From a virus, in IMG/VR virus record IMGVR_UViG_3300025789_000031, positions 1 through 64,000 of that record: a stretch of DNA of 64,000 nt; one strand, 5' to 3'. Position 1 is the stretch's first letter. Each line of letters begins with the position of its first letter. Shown piece by piece: positions 21,569 to 28,533 of the stretch. Under the pieces are notes generated by a model that saw only the letters and a program-made list of their open reading frames with translations, made no database searches and was not told the DNA's origin. A program made the position numbers and the translations under genes.

Positions 21569-22702
21569 ATGTCAGACGGGTTGCCTGAAGAGCCTCAAAC
21601 CAGTGAAACGCTTACGTATCTTACGCTGGCAGAAAAGGTCTTGAAGGAAGCAGGCAAGCCGCTCACAGCAAAAGAAATTTGGCGAAGGGCTTATGAGGCT
21701 GGCTATCATAAATTGCTGAGCCAGTTTGCCAGCCGTGGAGTGCCTGCAACACCAATAAATAGCCTACAGGCGCAACTTGGCGGTAATATAAAGAATGATT
21801 CGAATACAGCATTCTACCAAGTTCCTAATGTTAGCCCGCTACAATATTGGCTTACGTCATCGGATGCGCCAGAGACAATATTAGAAATAAACAAAAAGGC
21901 AGAAGAAGAGTCTCTTGCAGTTGAAATTGAATCCGATTCCACTGATGTGAGTGCCGATGATGATGCTATTGGCTATACAGAGAAGGACATTCATCCATTC
22001 TTAGTATGGTATGCCGAAACATACATGAAAATTAAATGCAAAACTATAGATCATACAAAAAGCAAAAAGAACATAACTACGTCTGAATGGAAGCACCCTG
22101 ATATAGTCGGGTGCTATTCTCCATTTAGCAAATATAAAACCGGAAAGGTTAAGCAATTTGGTCGCGTAAATAGCGCAGACATAATGCTACTTTGCTCATT
22201 TGAGCTGAAGACATATATAACAAAAAATGATATAGCCCAGTATTTTTTTCAAGCCGTATCAAATTCTTCTTGGGCTAATGAAGGTTATCTTGTCGCTGCT
22301 GAAATAGATGAGGATGTTCGTGATGAATTGATCGTTTTGTCACGATCATTTGGTATCGGCATTATGCTAATTGATATGAAATCACCCGGAGACTCAGAAA
22401 TTATTTCTCCAGCAAGGAGAAAATCAGAAATTGACTGGGATCGCCTTGATGAAATTTCCGCTATCAACGTGGATGTTGAGCGATTTGTTGAAGCCTGCCA
22501 TGAAATAATGACGGTTGATGAGAGGCTTCTTAATGCTCAGTGGTATAGAGAGCACTTTGATGAAGTGAAGCCATCTTCCGAGGCGCTTGTGAAGGGGTGG
22601 GAAGATGCACATAATGAGCGCATAAAGAACGGAAAGGTGGTTGTTGGGCGCAAGTCAAAGCGAACCAAGAAAGGTGCCAAAGATGATCCTGATCAAAGAT
22701 AG
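21569..22702 (+). CDS. HARE-HTH protein with PD-(D/E)xK-like domain, 377 aa
   Basis: Residues 13-85 are a HARE-HTH (LAEKVLKEAGKPLTAKEIWRRA and TPINSLQAQLGG), a winged-helix domain found in restriction enzymes and chromatin proteins. The second half contains HPDIVGC then FELKTYIT, with spacing like PD-(D/E)xK nucleases, and an SNSSWANEGYLVAAE segment typical of restriction-like folds. A DNA-targeting nuclease cargo, perhaps defensive, is the likely reading. The start is uncertain: ATG at 21569 has GGAG upstream; ATG at 21554 and GTG at 21524 are in frame. Confidence 0.78.
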   Translation: MSDGLPEEPQTSETLTYLTLAEKVLKEAGKPLTAKEIWRRAYEAGYHKLLSQFASRGVPATPINSLQAQLGGNIKNDSNTAFYQVPNVSPLQYWLTSSDAPETILEINKKAEEESLAVEIESDSTDVSADDDAIGYTEKDIHPFLVWYAETYMKIKCKTIDHTKSKKNITTSEWKHPDIVGCYSPFSKYKTGKVKQFGRVNSADIMLLCSFELKTYITKNDIAQYFFQAVSNSSWANEGYLVAAEIDEDVRDELIVLSRSFGIGIMLIDMKSPGDSEIISPARRKSEIDWDRLDEISAINVDVERFVEACHEIMTVDERLLNAQWYREHFDEVKPSSEALVKGWEDAHNERIKNGKVVVGRKSKRTKKGAKDDPDQR

Positions 22703-23040
22703 CGCTTGTAGCGACCAGTCGTCCACAATTTCCTAATGGAAAAGCGCAGAGGTTCGTAATTTCCGTGATGATCAAACACCATCATATACGGGTTGAGGCT
22801 TATTTGCTTCAGTAGCGCCTCTATGTATTCCTCATCATTATCGCCAAGAACTATATCATCATTTTGTAAAGCATCGTCTAATTGTTCAAATATTTTTTTT
22901 ATTTCAGGATATTTACCGATAAGATCAGTTATACGCCAAGTGCCATCATCGTCGCCATCATCCCACCCATCATCTTCGGGCGGTTCCAAAAACTCATTAA
23001 GCCCTGATAATTTCCTAATTCTATTCAATTCATCTGACAT
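22693..23040 (-). CDS. Phage-type late gene carried by the transposon, 115 aa
   Basis: The protein starts MSDELNRIRKLSGLNEF, like the short helical leader peptides of many large-phage virion proteins, and is very acidic in the middle (DDGWDDGDDDGTW). Its promoter CATAAATA and an 11 bp hairpin holding AAGGAG lie directly upstream, the same design as phage late genes here. Function unknown. It overlaps the end of the HARE-HTH gene by 10 bases. Confidence 0.72.
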   Translation of the reverse strand: MSDELNRIRKLSGLNEFLEPPEDDGWDDGDDDGTWRITDLIGKYPEIKKIFEQLDDALQNDDIVLGDNDEEYIEALLKQISLNPYMMVFDHHGNYEPLRFSIRKLWTTGRYKRYL

Positions 23041-23041
23041 G

Positions 23042-23075
23042 ATAAACGTATCTCCTTATGATACGTTTATTTATG
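23042..23075 (-). promoter_or_regulatory. Late promoter and RBS hairpin inside the transposon
   Basis: On the minus strand CATAAATA (23075-23068) runs into ATAAACGTATC, which pairs perfectly with GATACGTTTAT. AAGGAG lies in and next to the loop, and the ATG follows at 23040. Confidence 0.62.
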
Positions 23076-23079
23076 CTTA

Positions 23080-24045
23080 TCAGAACGAAAGCGCGTTTTT
23101 CAGAACCGCTTCGCCATTGACGCTTTGAGCGATGGCACGAACCCAGCCCATGTAGTTTGCAAGGTATTTGCTGGAAACACCGCGACAGCGGATGTTGATC
23201 AGAGCCTTCGCCTGCCCGTGATATGCGTTCACGCGACCAAGCCCGATAGCACCCTTGTTGATGGGCTTGTCACAGAAGCCCTTGCGAGGGGCAATGACGC
23301 GATGCTCTGCACCAGCCGCTACCGCGACATTGTGGTAGGCAGGAAGCCCGTCAGAGCAGAGCAGCGATCCCTCAGCAATGGTCCCCGCCAGTGCCGCTTC
23401 AATCTGACTCCGATTACGCAGGACCGATTGAACAATGGTGCCGGTGTTATCCAGAGCCGTCACAACCGGCACCTGTTCATTTGACAACCCGCGCTTACTG
23501 ACGCCACCACGGACACGAGCCTTGCGACCAGCAATTGACCTCTTGCCCTTCTGGCTGTCACGGAAGAAGGTTTCGTCGGCTTCAATGATGCCAGAGAGGC
23601 TCGCGCCTGCATTGCCCGTCATTGCCGACAGGAAGCGATGACGCCAGCGGAATGCCGTTTGATGGGCGATCTTGATCTTCTTGGTGATCTTTGCAAGCGG
23701 AGCATGACCAGCCAGAAACTGGATATACGACATCCAATGCTCCGATTTACGGGCACGAGCCATCGGAGTTTTAGTCAAGACATTGAATGACTTACGGCAA
23801 TCCATGTTGCGGCAGCGGAAACGCTGGCGCTTGTTCTTGTCATAGCCATTCTTGACGATATCATCAATGTTGCAATGCGGGCAATGGCGATCAGAAGCGG
23901 TCTTCTCGGTGCGCTTAGCTAGAAGAACCGAAACGGCATTGACGGACGAAGCCTTCTTGATGGCGGATTCCAACTCAAGGAGTTCTGCGCCATTAAGTTC
24001 GCAATCAATAAGTTTGATCAGTTCTTGAAGTGATACGGCTTTCAT
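23080..24045 (-). CDS. IS1595-family transposase, 321 aa
   Basis: An N-terminal zinc ribbon (CPHCNIDDIVKNGYDKNKRQ then CRNMDC) is followed by the ISXO2-like catalytic domain: IIEADETFF (first Asp), LLCSDGLPAYH (second Asp) and GRVNAYHGQAKALI (third motif). Full length for the family, with no frameshift. GC content is higher than in surrounding phage genes, which supports recent acquisition. Confidence 0.93.
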   Translation of the reverse strand: MKAVSLQELIKLIDCELNGAELLELESAIKKASSVNAVSVLLAKRTEKTASDRHCPHCNIDDIVKNGYDKNKRQRFRCRNMDCRKSFNVLTKTPMARARKSEHWMSYIQFLAGHAPLAKITKKIKIAHQTAFRWRHRFLSAMTGNAGASLSGIIEADETFFRDSQKGKRSIAGRKARVRGGVSKRGLSNEQVPVVTALDNTGTIVQSVLRNRSQIEAALAGTIAEGSLLCSDGLPAYHNVAVAAGAEHRVIAPRKGFCDKPINKGAIGLGRVNAYHGQAKALINIRCRGVSSKYLANYMGWVRAIAQSVNGEAVLKNALSF

Positions 24046-24119
24046 GCCGTATTATATAGATCAATACTTCAGGTATTGCAAGTAGTATTTCAATTAAATG
24101 TGATTATTATGGAGGATGT

Positions 24120-24326
24120 ATGCCAATTCCTGTAGTATCAGATGCATTCATCATTGGTAATTTGGTAATGAAGGCGGAAAATGCCGTAAACAAAATGACT
24201 TATGAGTCAGTCATAATCGTAACGATATACGACATGGAAAAGCAATCCATTGTCAATGTATATCAATTCCATGATCTGCAAGAATACGAAGAGTTTGTTG
24301 AAGGTATATTGCGGGGTCCAGAATGA
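24120..24326 (+). CDS. Hypothetical transposon-borne protein, 68 aa
   Basis: GGAGG lies 4 bases before the ATG. Beta-rich (ESVIIVTIYDMEKQSIVNVYQF) with an acidic end. It overlaps the gene on the other strand by about 70 bases, tail to tail. No family recognised. Confidence 0.5.
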   Translation: MPIPVVSDAFIIGNLVMKAENAVNKMTYESVIIVTIYDMEKQSIVNVYQFHDLQEYEEFVEGILRGPE

Positions 24327-24411
24327 ATATCCGCTTCCGTAGCCCACCAAGCGCTTCAATTTCATCCTCTGTCAGCGCGCGCCATTCTTCATTAAATTCA
24401 TCAAGTGTCAT
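24253..24411 (-). CDS. Small phage-type late gene in the transposon, 52 aa
   Basis: Begins MTLDEFNEEWRALTEDEIEALGG, an acidic helical protein. It was accepted because GGAG and a CATAAATA box enclosed in a 7 bp CTTAGTC/GACTAAG hairpin directly precede the ATG. Function unknown. Confidence 0.6.
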   Translation of the reverse strand: MTLDEFNEEWRALTEDEIEALGGLRKRIFILDPAIYLQQTLRILADHGIDIH

Positions 24412-24449
24412 CTTAGTCTCCTATCACGTATTTATGATGGGGGACTAAG
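24412..24449 (-). promoter_or_regulatory. Hairpin with late promoter in its loop
   Basis: CTTAGTC (24412) pairs with GACTAAG (24443) and the loop contains the minus-strand CATAAATA and the GGAG site. The right arm abuts the ATG at 24411. Confidence 0.6.
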
Positions 24450-24467
24450 ATGCTGATTTTTATGACT

Positions 24468-24491
24468 TACACACCTAAGTAGATTAGCGCG
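24468..24491 (-). repeat. Terminal inverted repeat, right
   Basis: Ends TAAGTAGATTAGCGCG; followed by the second TAAAATTT. Confidence 0.9.
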
Positions 24492-24679
24492 TAAAATTTT
24501 CTCCAGTAAACGAAATATTTCTATAGAATATTCCGCCAAGGAGAGACAAAAAATACTTGACTTAAAAGCAAAAATCAGTAAGTATCTAGGATGCCGAGCT
24601 AGTTGGCGCGATGTTGTAGAATATTGAAAAAAAAATTAAATGACAGGATTTGGTTGAAAACTTTACACAAAGGTGATCT

Positions 24680-24892
24680 ATGACAGACAATAGACCAGTT
24701 AGAATCGGAGATACTGTTCGGTTGATTGCAGAGCGAAAGGCTTTTGCTGTTGGAACTCTTTGCAAAGTTACTGGTATTGATGTACTCAGCAACAAAGTAA
24801 CGATGACCAACAAAAAAGGTTATCCTTGCAATGTAAAGTTTGAGGATATTGAAATTGTTAGTAGTCTAGAATGGCAACTTAAACTACTTTAA
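24680..24892 (+). CDS. Small KOW/SH3-like protein, 70 aa
   Basis: Pattern RIGDTVRLIAERKAFAVGTL, then KVTGIDVLSNKVTMTNKKG, is that of small SH3-like beta barrels that bind nucleic acid or protein. AAGGTG precedes the ATG. No specific family. Confidence 0.72.
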   Translation: MTDNRPVRIGDTVRLIAERKAFAVGTLCKVTGIDVLSNKVTMTNKKGYPCNVKFEDIEIVSSLEWQLKLL

Positions 24893-24901
24893 ATTAGATT
24901 G

Positions 24902-24977
24902 GCCCTTATAGCTTAACTGGATAGAGCAAGACACTCCTAAGGTCGAGGCCCCTGTTCGAGTCGGGGTGAGGGCACCA
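24902..24977 (+). tRNA. tRNA-Arg (CCT)
   Basis: Acceptor GCCCTTA/TGAGGGC, loop CTCCTAA, T-arm CCCTG-TTCGAGT-CGGGG, encoded CCA. Confidence 0.9.
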
Positions 24978-24986
24978 AAATTTCGG

Positions 24987-25015
24987 TTGACATTGGTTTA
25001 AACTTGTAGTATAGA
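24987..25015 (+). promoter_or_regulatory. Sigma70-like promoter
   Basis: TTGACA, 17 bases, TATAGA, just before the tRNA-like element at 25024. Confidence 0.68.
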
Positions 25016-25023
25016 ATAAAAAT

Positions 25024-25112
25024 GGCAGTATAGCTCAGTTGGCTGGGGGTCAAGTGACCGGACTTCTCTCATAAGGAAGTTTAGATGGGGGCAGTACCCA
25101 TACCAGCTACCA
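25024..25112 (+). tRNA. Degenerate tRNA (CAT loop)
   Basis: A D-arm-like AGCTCAGTTGG, an anticodon arm CTTCT-CTCATAA-GGAAG (CAT) and a T-stem ATGGG/CCCAT are visible, ending in CCA. The T-loop reads GGCAGTA rather than TTCRANY and the acceptor is imperfect. It may be a decayed tRNA-Met or a divergent one. Confidence 0.45.
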
Positions 25113-25115
25113 GAT

Positions 25116-25242
25116 TTAAACAGTATGTTAGGCTAATCGCAACAAAAGACTGTGGGTTAAGCACTAAGTTCCCCGCCCATAGATTGAGAACCCATTCGGG
25201 AGAATCTGATTCTCATGATTAGAATTGGGGTGTGCTGTTTAA
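25116..25242 (+). ncRNA. Structured RNA closed by an 8 bp helix
   Basis: TTAAACAG pairs with CTGTTTAA across 127 nt. Inside are CTGTGGG/CCCATAG and GAGAA/TTCTC hairpins. Not coding. It lies between a tRNA-like element and a promoter. Confidence 0.5.
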
Positions 25243-25249
25243 TAAAGTG

Positions 25250-25277
25250 CTTGACATGCACTTTGATATAGAGTATA
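25250..25277 (+). promoter_or_regulatory. Sigma70-like promoter
   Basis: TTGACA followed by TATAGAG and TATAAG candidates at suitable spacing; precedes tRNA-Asp. Confidence 0.6.
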
Positions 25278-25299
25278 AGAAGATATACAAATAGTTTTC

Positions 25300-25374
25300 G
25301 GAGGTGTAGCTCAAAGGAAGAGCACTGGTCTGTCTAACCAGAGGTTGCGATGTCAGGATTCGTCATCTCCGCCA
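25300..25374 (+). tRNA. tRNA-Asp (GTC), altered T-arm
   Basis: Acceptor GGAGGTG/CATCTCC, stem CTGGT/ACCAG around CTGTCTA, discriminator G, encoded CCA. The T-arm is GCGA..TTCGT around TGTCAGGAT, lacking TTCRANY, so this copy may be impaired or specialised. Confidence 0.82.
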
Positions 25375-25443
25375 TACTATTTCTGTGAGGATTTCTTTGA
25401 TTTTCATGAGATTATTTATCACAATTTAAAATGAAAATAGTTC

Positions 25444-25472
25444 TTGACACCATGTTTGGTCTTTGATATAAG
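25444..25472 (+). promoter_or_regulatory. Sigma70-like promoter
   Basis: TTGACA, 17 bases, TATAAG, upstream of the gene at 25499. Confidence 0.75.
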
Positions 25473-25498
25473 GGGACATAAGCAAAGAGGATAACAAA

Positions 25499-25705
25499 AT
25501 GTCTACTGAACTTAAAGGAACGAACTCACTCAATGGTGAAGTTCTGCTGAATCGCTACTTTGGTGGTTCAGAGAATGGAACTTGCATTCAGGTTACTCCA
25601 ATGGGCGGAAATCCATATTTGTCTCTGAGCAAGACGCAAGCACTTGAATTGGCTGCTGCATTGATTGAATTTGTCAATGGAACTCGCGAAGAGAAGGGAG
25701 ATTGA
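25499..25705 (+). CDS. Hypothetical protein, 68 aa
   Basis: Driven by the promoter at 25444. Beta-rich centre (CIQVTPMGGNPYLSLSKTQA) and an Ala-rich helix. No family recognised. Confidence 0.75.
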   Translation: MSTELKGTNSLNGEVLLNRYFGGSENGTCIQVTPMGGNPYLSLSKTQALELAAALIEFVNGTREEKGD

Positions 25706-25708
25706 GAG

Positions 25709-25825
25709 ATGATTATTGGTATTAACTTTTCAACACTGATTGAAATCTTCTTTTGGGGATGGATCAGTGGCATTATCACTGTTGGTGCAGTGTGGTATCG
25801 CTTTCATAAAAAGAAGATTAAGTAA
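25709..25825 (+). CDS. Single-pass membrane peptide, 38 aa
   Basis: GGGAG lies upstream of the ATG, and the frame starts 4 bases after the preceding stop. Residues 8-30 are hydrophobic and aromatic (IEIFFWGWISGIITVGAVWY) with a basic HKKKIK tail, a typical inner-membrane micropeptide. Confidence 0.65.
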   Translation: MIIGINFSTLIEIFFWGWISGIITVGAVWYRFHKKKIK

Positions 25826-25833
25826 AAAAGTTC

Positions 25834-25862
25834 TTGACAACGGTTACGAACTTTGATATACT
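25834..25862 (+). promoter_or_regulatory. Sigma70-like promoter
   Basis: TTGACA, 17 bases, TATACT. It serves the gene at 25891 and probably the giant RNA that follows. Confidence 0.72.
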
Positions 25863-25890
25863 GAGTTTATCAAGACAGGAGAAAGAGATT

Positions 25891-26058
25891 ATGAATAATA
25901 TGTTCAATATGTTTCCAGCGAATCTTTCTAACAAGCAGATGCTTGAAGAACTGGCTAAGCGGACCGGTGGGATTCCTGACTTTGCGAAGGAAGCACTCAA
26001 GAAAGCAGGTGTTAACGCCAAAGACGTTGACGATGCTGATACTCTTGGTCGCAAGTAA
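25891..26058 (+). CDS. Hypothetical protein, 55 aa
   Basis: The start has CAGGAG upstream. Helical protein (LSNKQMLEELAKRTGGIPDF). No family recognised. The giant structured RNA begins right after its stop. Confidence 0.72.
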   Translation: MNNMFNMFPANLSNKQMLEELAKRTGGIPDFAKEALKKAGVNAKDVDDADTLGRK

Positions 26059-26061
26059 TAA

Positions 26062-26650
26062 CGGGCGAAAGACTGCCCCGGTATATGTTTAAAGGTGCTT
26101 AATGCCGCACTCGCAAGAGAATGTGGTTCAGGGATGCTCGCAAGGCAGACGAAGGATAGATGGTCGAGTAGACATATGCGACGAGTCAACCGTGCACTCA
26201 TCTGATAAGTATAAAAGAATTGGGGGCATAGCCTCATTATAGGGTAAGACCGAGCAATCGGTCCCAAAGCAAGGTTTCCTATAAACTTGCGCCAGTAAAA
26301 TGGTCCATCTATGCAAGCACGAACTACCCGAAAGGGCTGTCTGTAGAATGGCAGTAGGTAGTAAGTCAGGTGTATCGTCCTGAAAGGGATAGTCTACAGA
26401 GCCACATCGGTGAGTAGGCAAGAGGGTTGGCGCTCTCGCGGTATACAGCCAAACTGACGAATACTGAAGGTTAACGTGTAGTTATTGAGTCTGACCCTGC
26501 AAGGAAAGGCAAGATAGCAATACAAGTGAGGAAGGGATAACCGGAATCGTGAAGTATGATTGAGTATCCCGCAAGGAGAAAGATACTAGGTGTGTGGTAT
26601 TCCGTATCTAACAAGGTATGGAGCAACTGGAGCAGCACATCTTCGTAGGT
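26062..26650 (+). ncRNA. Giant ornate RNA, copy A, about 590 nt
   Basis: No gene fits. The stretch is full of short GC helices capped by GNRA-type loops (CTC-GCAA-GAG, CCC-GAAA-GGG, CCT-GAAA-GGG) and GGGC/GCCC, CGGTAT/ATGCCG pairings. It lies among tRNAs, the setting of GOLLD and ROOL RNAs of phages, which it resembles in size and style; family membership was not tested. Copy B at 26728 shares the 5' domain. Confidence 0.7.
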
Positions 26651-26724
26651 TCGCAAATAACTCAGCGGTAGAGTAATCCACTTCTAATGGATCGGCTTAG
26701 GTTCAAATCCTAATTTGATAAACA
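26651..26724 (+). tRNA. tRNA-Arg (TCT), copy 2, damaged acceptor
   Basis: Anticodon stem ATCCA/TGGAT around CTTCTAA and T-arm TTAGG-TTCAAAT-CCTAA are perfect. The acceptor TCGCAAA/TTTGATA has two mismatches and the 3' end reads ACA, not CCA. It sits between the two giant RNAs. Confidence 0.72.
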
Positions 26725-26727
26725 AAA

Positions 26728-27060
26728 GCGAAAGACTGCTCCGGTATATGTTTAAAGGTGCTTAATACCGCACTCGCAAGAGAATGTGGTTCAGGGATGC
26801 TCGCAAGGCGGAACTGATTGATCGGAAAGATAGCGTAGGTTCTTAGCGGAACCGAACTGCTCGCAAGGCAGACGAAGGATAGATGGTCGAGTAGACATAT
26901 GCGACGAGTCAACCGCCAGACTCTAAAAATGGCAGCATTGAGTGATACTAGATGACTGTAAAAGGCTCTAGTGGATAACGGTAGAACGCTCCTCGCAAGG
27001 GACGCGGTAATGACCAAAGGCACTCGTTCAATCCCGTAATCTCAGGGTTGGTATAACTAG
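26728..27060 (+). ncRNA. Giant ornate RNA, copy B, about 330 nt
   Basis: The first 90 bases repeat copy A almost exactly (GCGAAAGACTG, GTATATGTTTAAAGG, CTCGCAAGAGAATGTGG). Copy B then has about 60 bases that copy A lacks, between two copies of TGCTCGCAAGGC. It rejoins copy A (CAGACGAAGGATAGATGG) and finally diverges with its own 3' domain. Confidence 0.65.
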
Positions 27061-27076
27061 ACTAAATAATATTAGA

Positions 27077-27176
27077 CTATTTTGATGAATAATGATCTAT
27101 TACGAACTAGACGTAAGGCGCTAGATGGTATGAAAATCAGGCCCAGAACTTGAACGATCATTGTTCATCTAAATAG
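27077..27176 (+). ncRNA. GATGAAYA-family RNA, member 5
   Basis: A 21-position helix: CTATTTTGATGAATAATG.. pairs with ..CATTGTTCATCTAAATAG with one mismatch and one T-G wobble. Inside, TTACG-aactaga-CGTAA looks like an anticodon arm. It is followed directly by TTTAG. Confidence 0.6.
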
Positions 27177-27285
27177 TTTAGCAGTCCCTTAGCGGGGGAG
27201 CCAGTTGGAGCGGATCATTCTTCGGTAACCAACAAACGGTCACATAGCCCAAGAGTAAGAGAATGTGAGGGGCTATACTGTTAAA
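27177..27285 (+). ncRNA. Structured RNA closed by a 9 bp helix
   Basis: TTTAGCAGT pairs with ACTGTTAAA (one G-U); ATAGCCC/GGGCTAT and CACAT/ATGTG lie inside (the latter an alternative). Non-coding, between two other RNA genes. Confidence 0.45.
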
Positions 27286-27294
27286 AAGTTTAAT

Positions 27295-27369
27295 GCGTCG
27301 GTGGCAGAGTATTCATGCACTTGCCTGCAAAGTAAGGGGACGTTGGTGAAAATCCAACTCGGCGCTCCA
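27295..27369 (+). tRNA. tRNA-Cys (GCA), copy 2
   Basis: Acceptor GCGTCGG/TCGGCGC, loop CTGCAAA, U73, encoded CCA. The T-arm GTTGG-TGAAAAT-CCAAC has a non-canonical loop. Confidence 0.82.
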
Positions 27370-27380
27370 AAGTTTAATAT

Positions 27381-27459
27381 CGTGGGGTAGAGGAGTCTGG
27401 TCGTCCTCGCTGGTCTCATAAGCCGGAAATCGTCGGTTCAAATCCGACCCCCGCAACCA
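27381..27459 (+). tRNA. Initiator tRNA-fMet (CAT)
   Basis: The first base C faces A72 (CGTGGGG/CCCCGCA), the mismatch that marks initiator tRNAs. Loop CTCATAA, T-arm GTCGG-TTCAAAT-CCGAC, ACCA end; overall very like bacterial tRNA-fMet. Confidence 0.92.
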
Positions 27460-27471
27460 GTTTCTTAGGTG

Positions 27472-27543
27472 GCTACTGACCTCCTACTGATGCTTCGGGT
27501 CAGAGGTGACTTGCACAACTCGCAAGTCTGATAAATGAGTAGC
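27472..27543 (+). ncRNA. Three-way-junction RNA, 72 nt
   Basis: GCTACT/AGTAGC closes two hairpins, CTGACC/GGTCAG and GACTTGC-acaactc-GCAAGTC. All three are perfect. Non-coding, between tRNA-fMet and tRNA-Gly. Confidence 0.5.
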
Positions 27544-27551
27544 AAAATAGT

Positions 27552-27625
27552 GCGGGTATGGTATAGGGGTTGTGCCTCAGCCTTCCAAGCTGAAGAGACC
27601 GGTTCGAACCCGGTTACCCGCTCCA
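27552..27625 (+). tRNA. tRNA-Gly (TCC)
   Basis: Acceptor GCGGGTA/TACCCGC, stem TCAGC/GCTGA around CTTCCAA, U73, encoded CCA. Confidence 0.93.
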
Positions 27626-27636
27626 TCCCTTAAACA

Positions 27637-27697
27637 AATTCACATACTCAGCAATGAGCGAAAAAATAGACGAAAAAATGTGGGCGTTATGTGAATT
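27637..27697 (+). other. 9 bp inverted repeat
   Basis: AATTCACAT pairs with ATGTGAATT across 61 nt upstream of the outer-membrane protein gene. Possible mRNA structure; no terminator T-run. Confidence 0.35.
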
Positions 27698-27786
27698 GTG
27701 CATTGTGAACTGCTGTCAAAGACGATAAATGATGGACCCAATCTATTGCAGGACACATGCGTTTAAACTCTAAAATAGGAACTCTA

Positions 27787-28440
27787 ATGAAAAATTTGAT
27801 TATTCTTTTTGCAACATTGTTTGTATCTACTCCTGCATATGCGGACACTATTCAAGGTGCGGCGGGCGGGACCATTCTGAATGGGAGCAACACTGTAATC
27901 AATGCAACATTAGATTATGCATCAAAAACTCCAGACAGCAATTGGCAACGCTATCTAGATGTTGGGTATATATACAACGAGACTCACGGAATCCTACTAA
28001 AGGATCAGGTGGATGCTGACGCTAAATTGGATTACAATTTGGACAAGCATAATTATCTCCAAGGTGAAGTTCGTTATGCATTTAATCAACTTGGATTTAA
28101 TAAGAATAAGGCGGTGTTTGCTATAGGAAATGGCTACCGTCTCATTCATACCAAGAAAATGAAGTTGAGTTTTGAAACGTCAATTGGTATGGCAGAAGCA
28201 ACGCACTTAAACGAATTTGTCGTTCGCGAAAGCGTATGGGCAAGTTATAATTTGAATTCAAAGACTCATATTGATGAAAAGTTTTTGATTGAGCATGGCT
28301 CTGTCCATGACTATATTCACAACACTGCCTCTGTTGTTTTTGATATTACTAATCATGTAAATTTAAGTGTAACTAATATTTACATTGATGATTATTCAAT
28401 CACAAAACTTACCACTTTTAATATTGGTGTCAAGTTTTAA
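27787..28440 (+). CDS. DUF481-like outer-membrane beta-barrel protein, 217 aa
   Basis: The chosen ATG has AGGA upstream and gives a clear signal peptide, MKNLIILFATLFVSTPAYA, cleaved before DTIQG. Alternating strands follow (LDVGYIYNETHGILL, GEVRYAFNQLGF and others) and the last residue is Phe in FNIGVKF, the outer-membrane insertion signal. The pattern fits the DUF481 family. A phage-encoded outer-membrane protein may alter receptors or exclude superinfection; that is inference. Confidence 0.82.
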   Translation: MKNLIILFATLFVSTPAYADTIQGAAGGTILNGSNTVINATLDYASKTPDSNWQRYLDVGYIYNETHGILLKDQVDADAKLDYNLDKHNYLQGEVRYAFNQLGFNKNKAVFAIGNGYRLIHTKKMKLSFETSIGMAEATHLNEFVVRESVWASYNLNSKTHIDEKFLIEHGSVHDYIHNTASVVFDITNHVNLSVTNIYIDDYSITKLTTFNIGVKF

Positions 28441-28457
28441 GAATAAATAAAGTTAAT

Positions 28458-28533
28458 GCGGGTGTCGTATATAGGTATTACAGAACATTGCCAATGTTCA
28501 GAAATGGGATCGTCTGGCCCATCACCCGCTCCA
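28458..28533 (+). tRNA. tRNA-Gly (GCC), altered T-loop
   Basis: Acceptor GCGGGTG/CACCCGC, stem GAACA/TGTTC around TTGCCAA, U73, encoded CCA. The T-arm ATGGG/CCCAT has a 9 nt loop ATCGTCTGG instead of TTCRANY. Confidence 0.82.

Larger units (their letters stand above)
21395..24491 (+). mobile_element. IS1595-type transposon with cargo genes
   Basis: A 3,097 bp element bounded by 24 bp terminal inverted repeats (CGCGCTAATCTACTT then G or A, then GGTGTGTA; one mismatch) and an 8 bp duplication TAAAATTT. It carries an IS1595-family transposase (-), a HARE-HTH PD-(D/E)xK-type protein (+) and small genes. Two of these (22693 and 24253, both -) have the phage's own late promoter and RBS hairpin. 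The element thus appears to have adapted to, or recombined in, T4-like phages. Confidence 0.9.
21382..24627 (+). pseudogene. 46-codon ORF interrupted by the transposon
   Basis: Removing 21395-24491 and one target-site copy joins ATG CCT AAA ATT T to TC TCC AGT and gives an uninterrupted 46-codon frame. It starts MPKIFSSKRNISIEYS, ends ASWRDVVEY and stops at 24625-24627. AAGGA lies upstream, and the ATG overlaps the end of the gene at 21006. The exact join is strong evidence of a recent insertion. Confidence 0.7.

Noticed and set aside
27472-27543. Hammerhead ribozyme in the three-way-junction RNA
   Set aside because: CTGATG is present but the GAAA and cleavage-site core are not in the needed positions.
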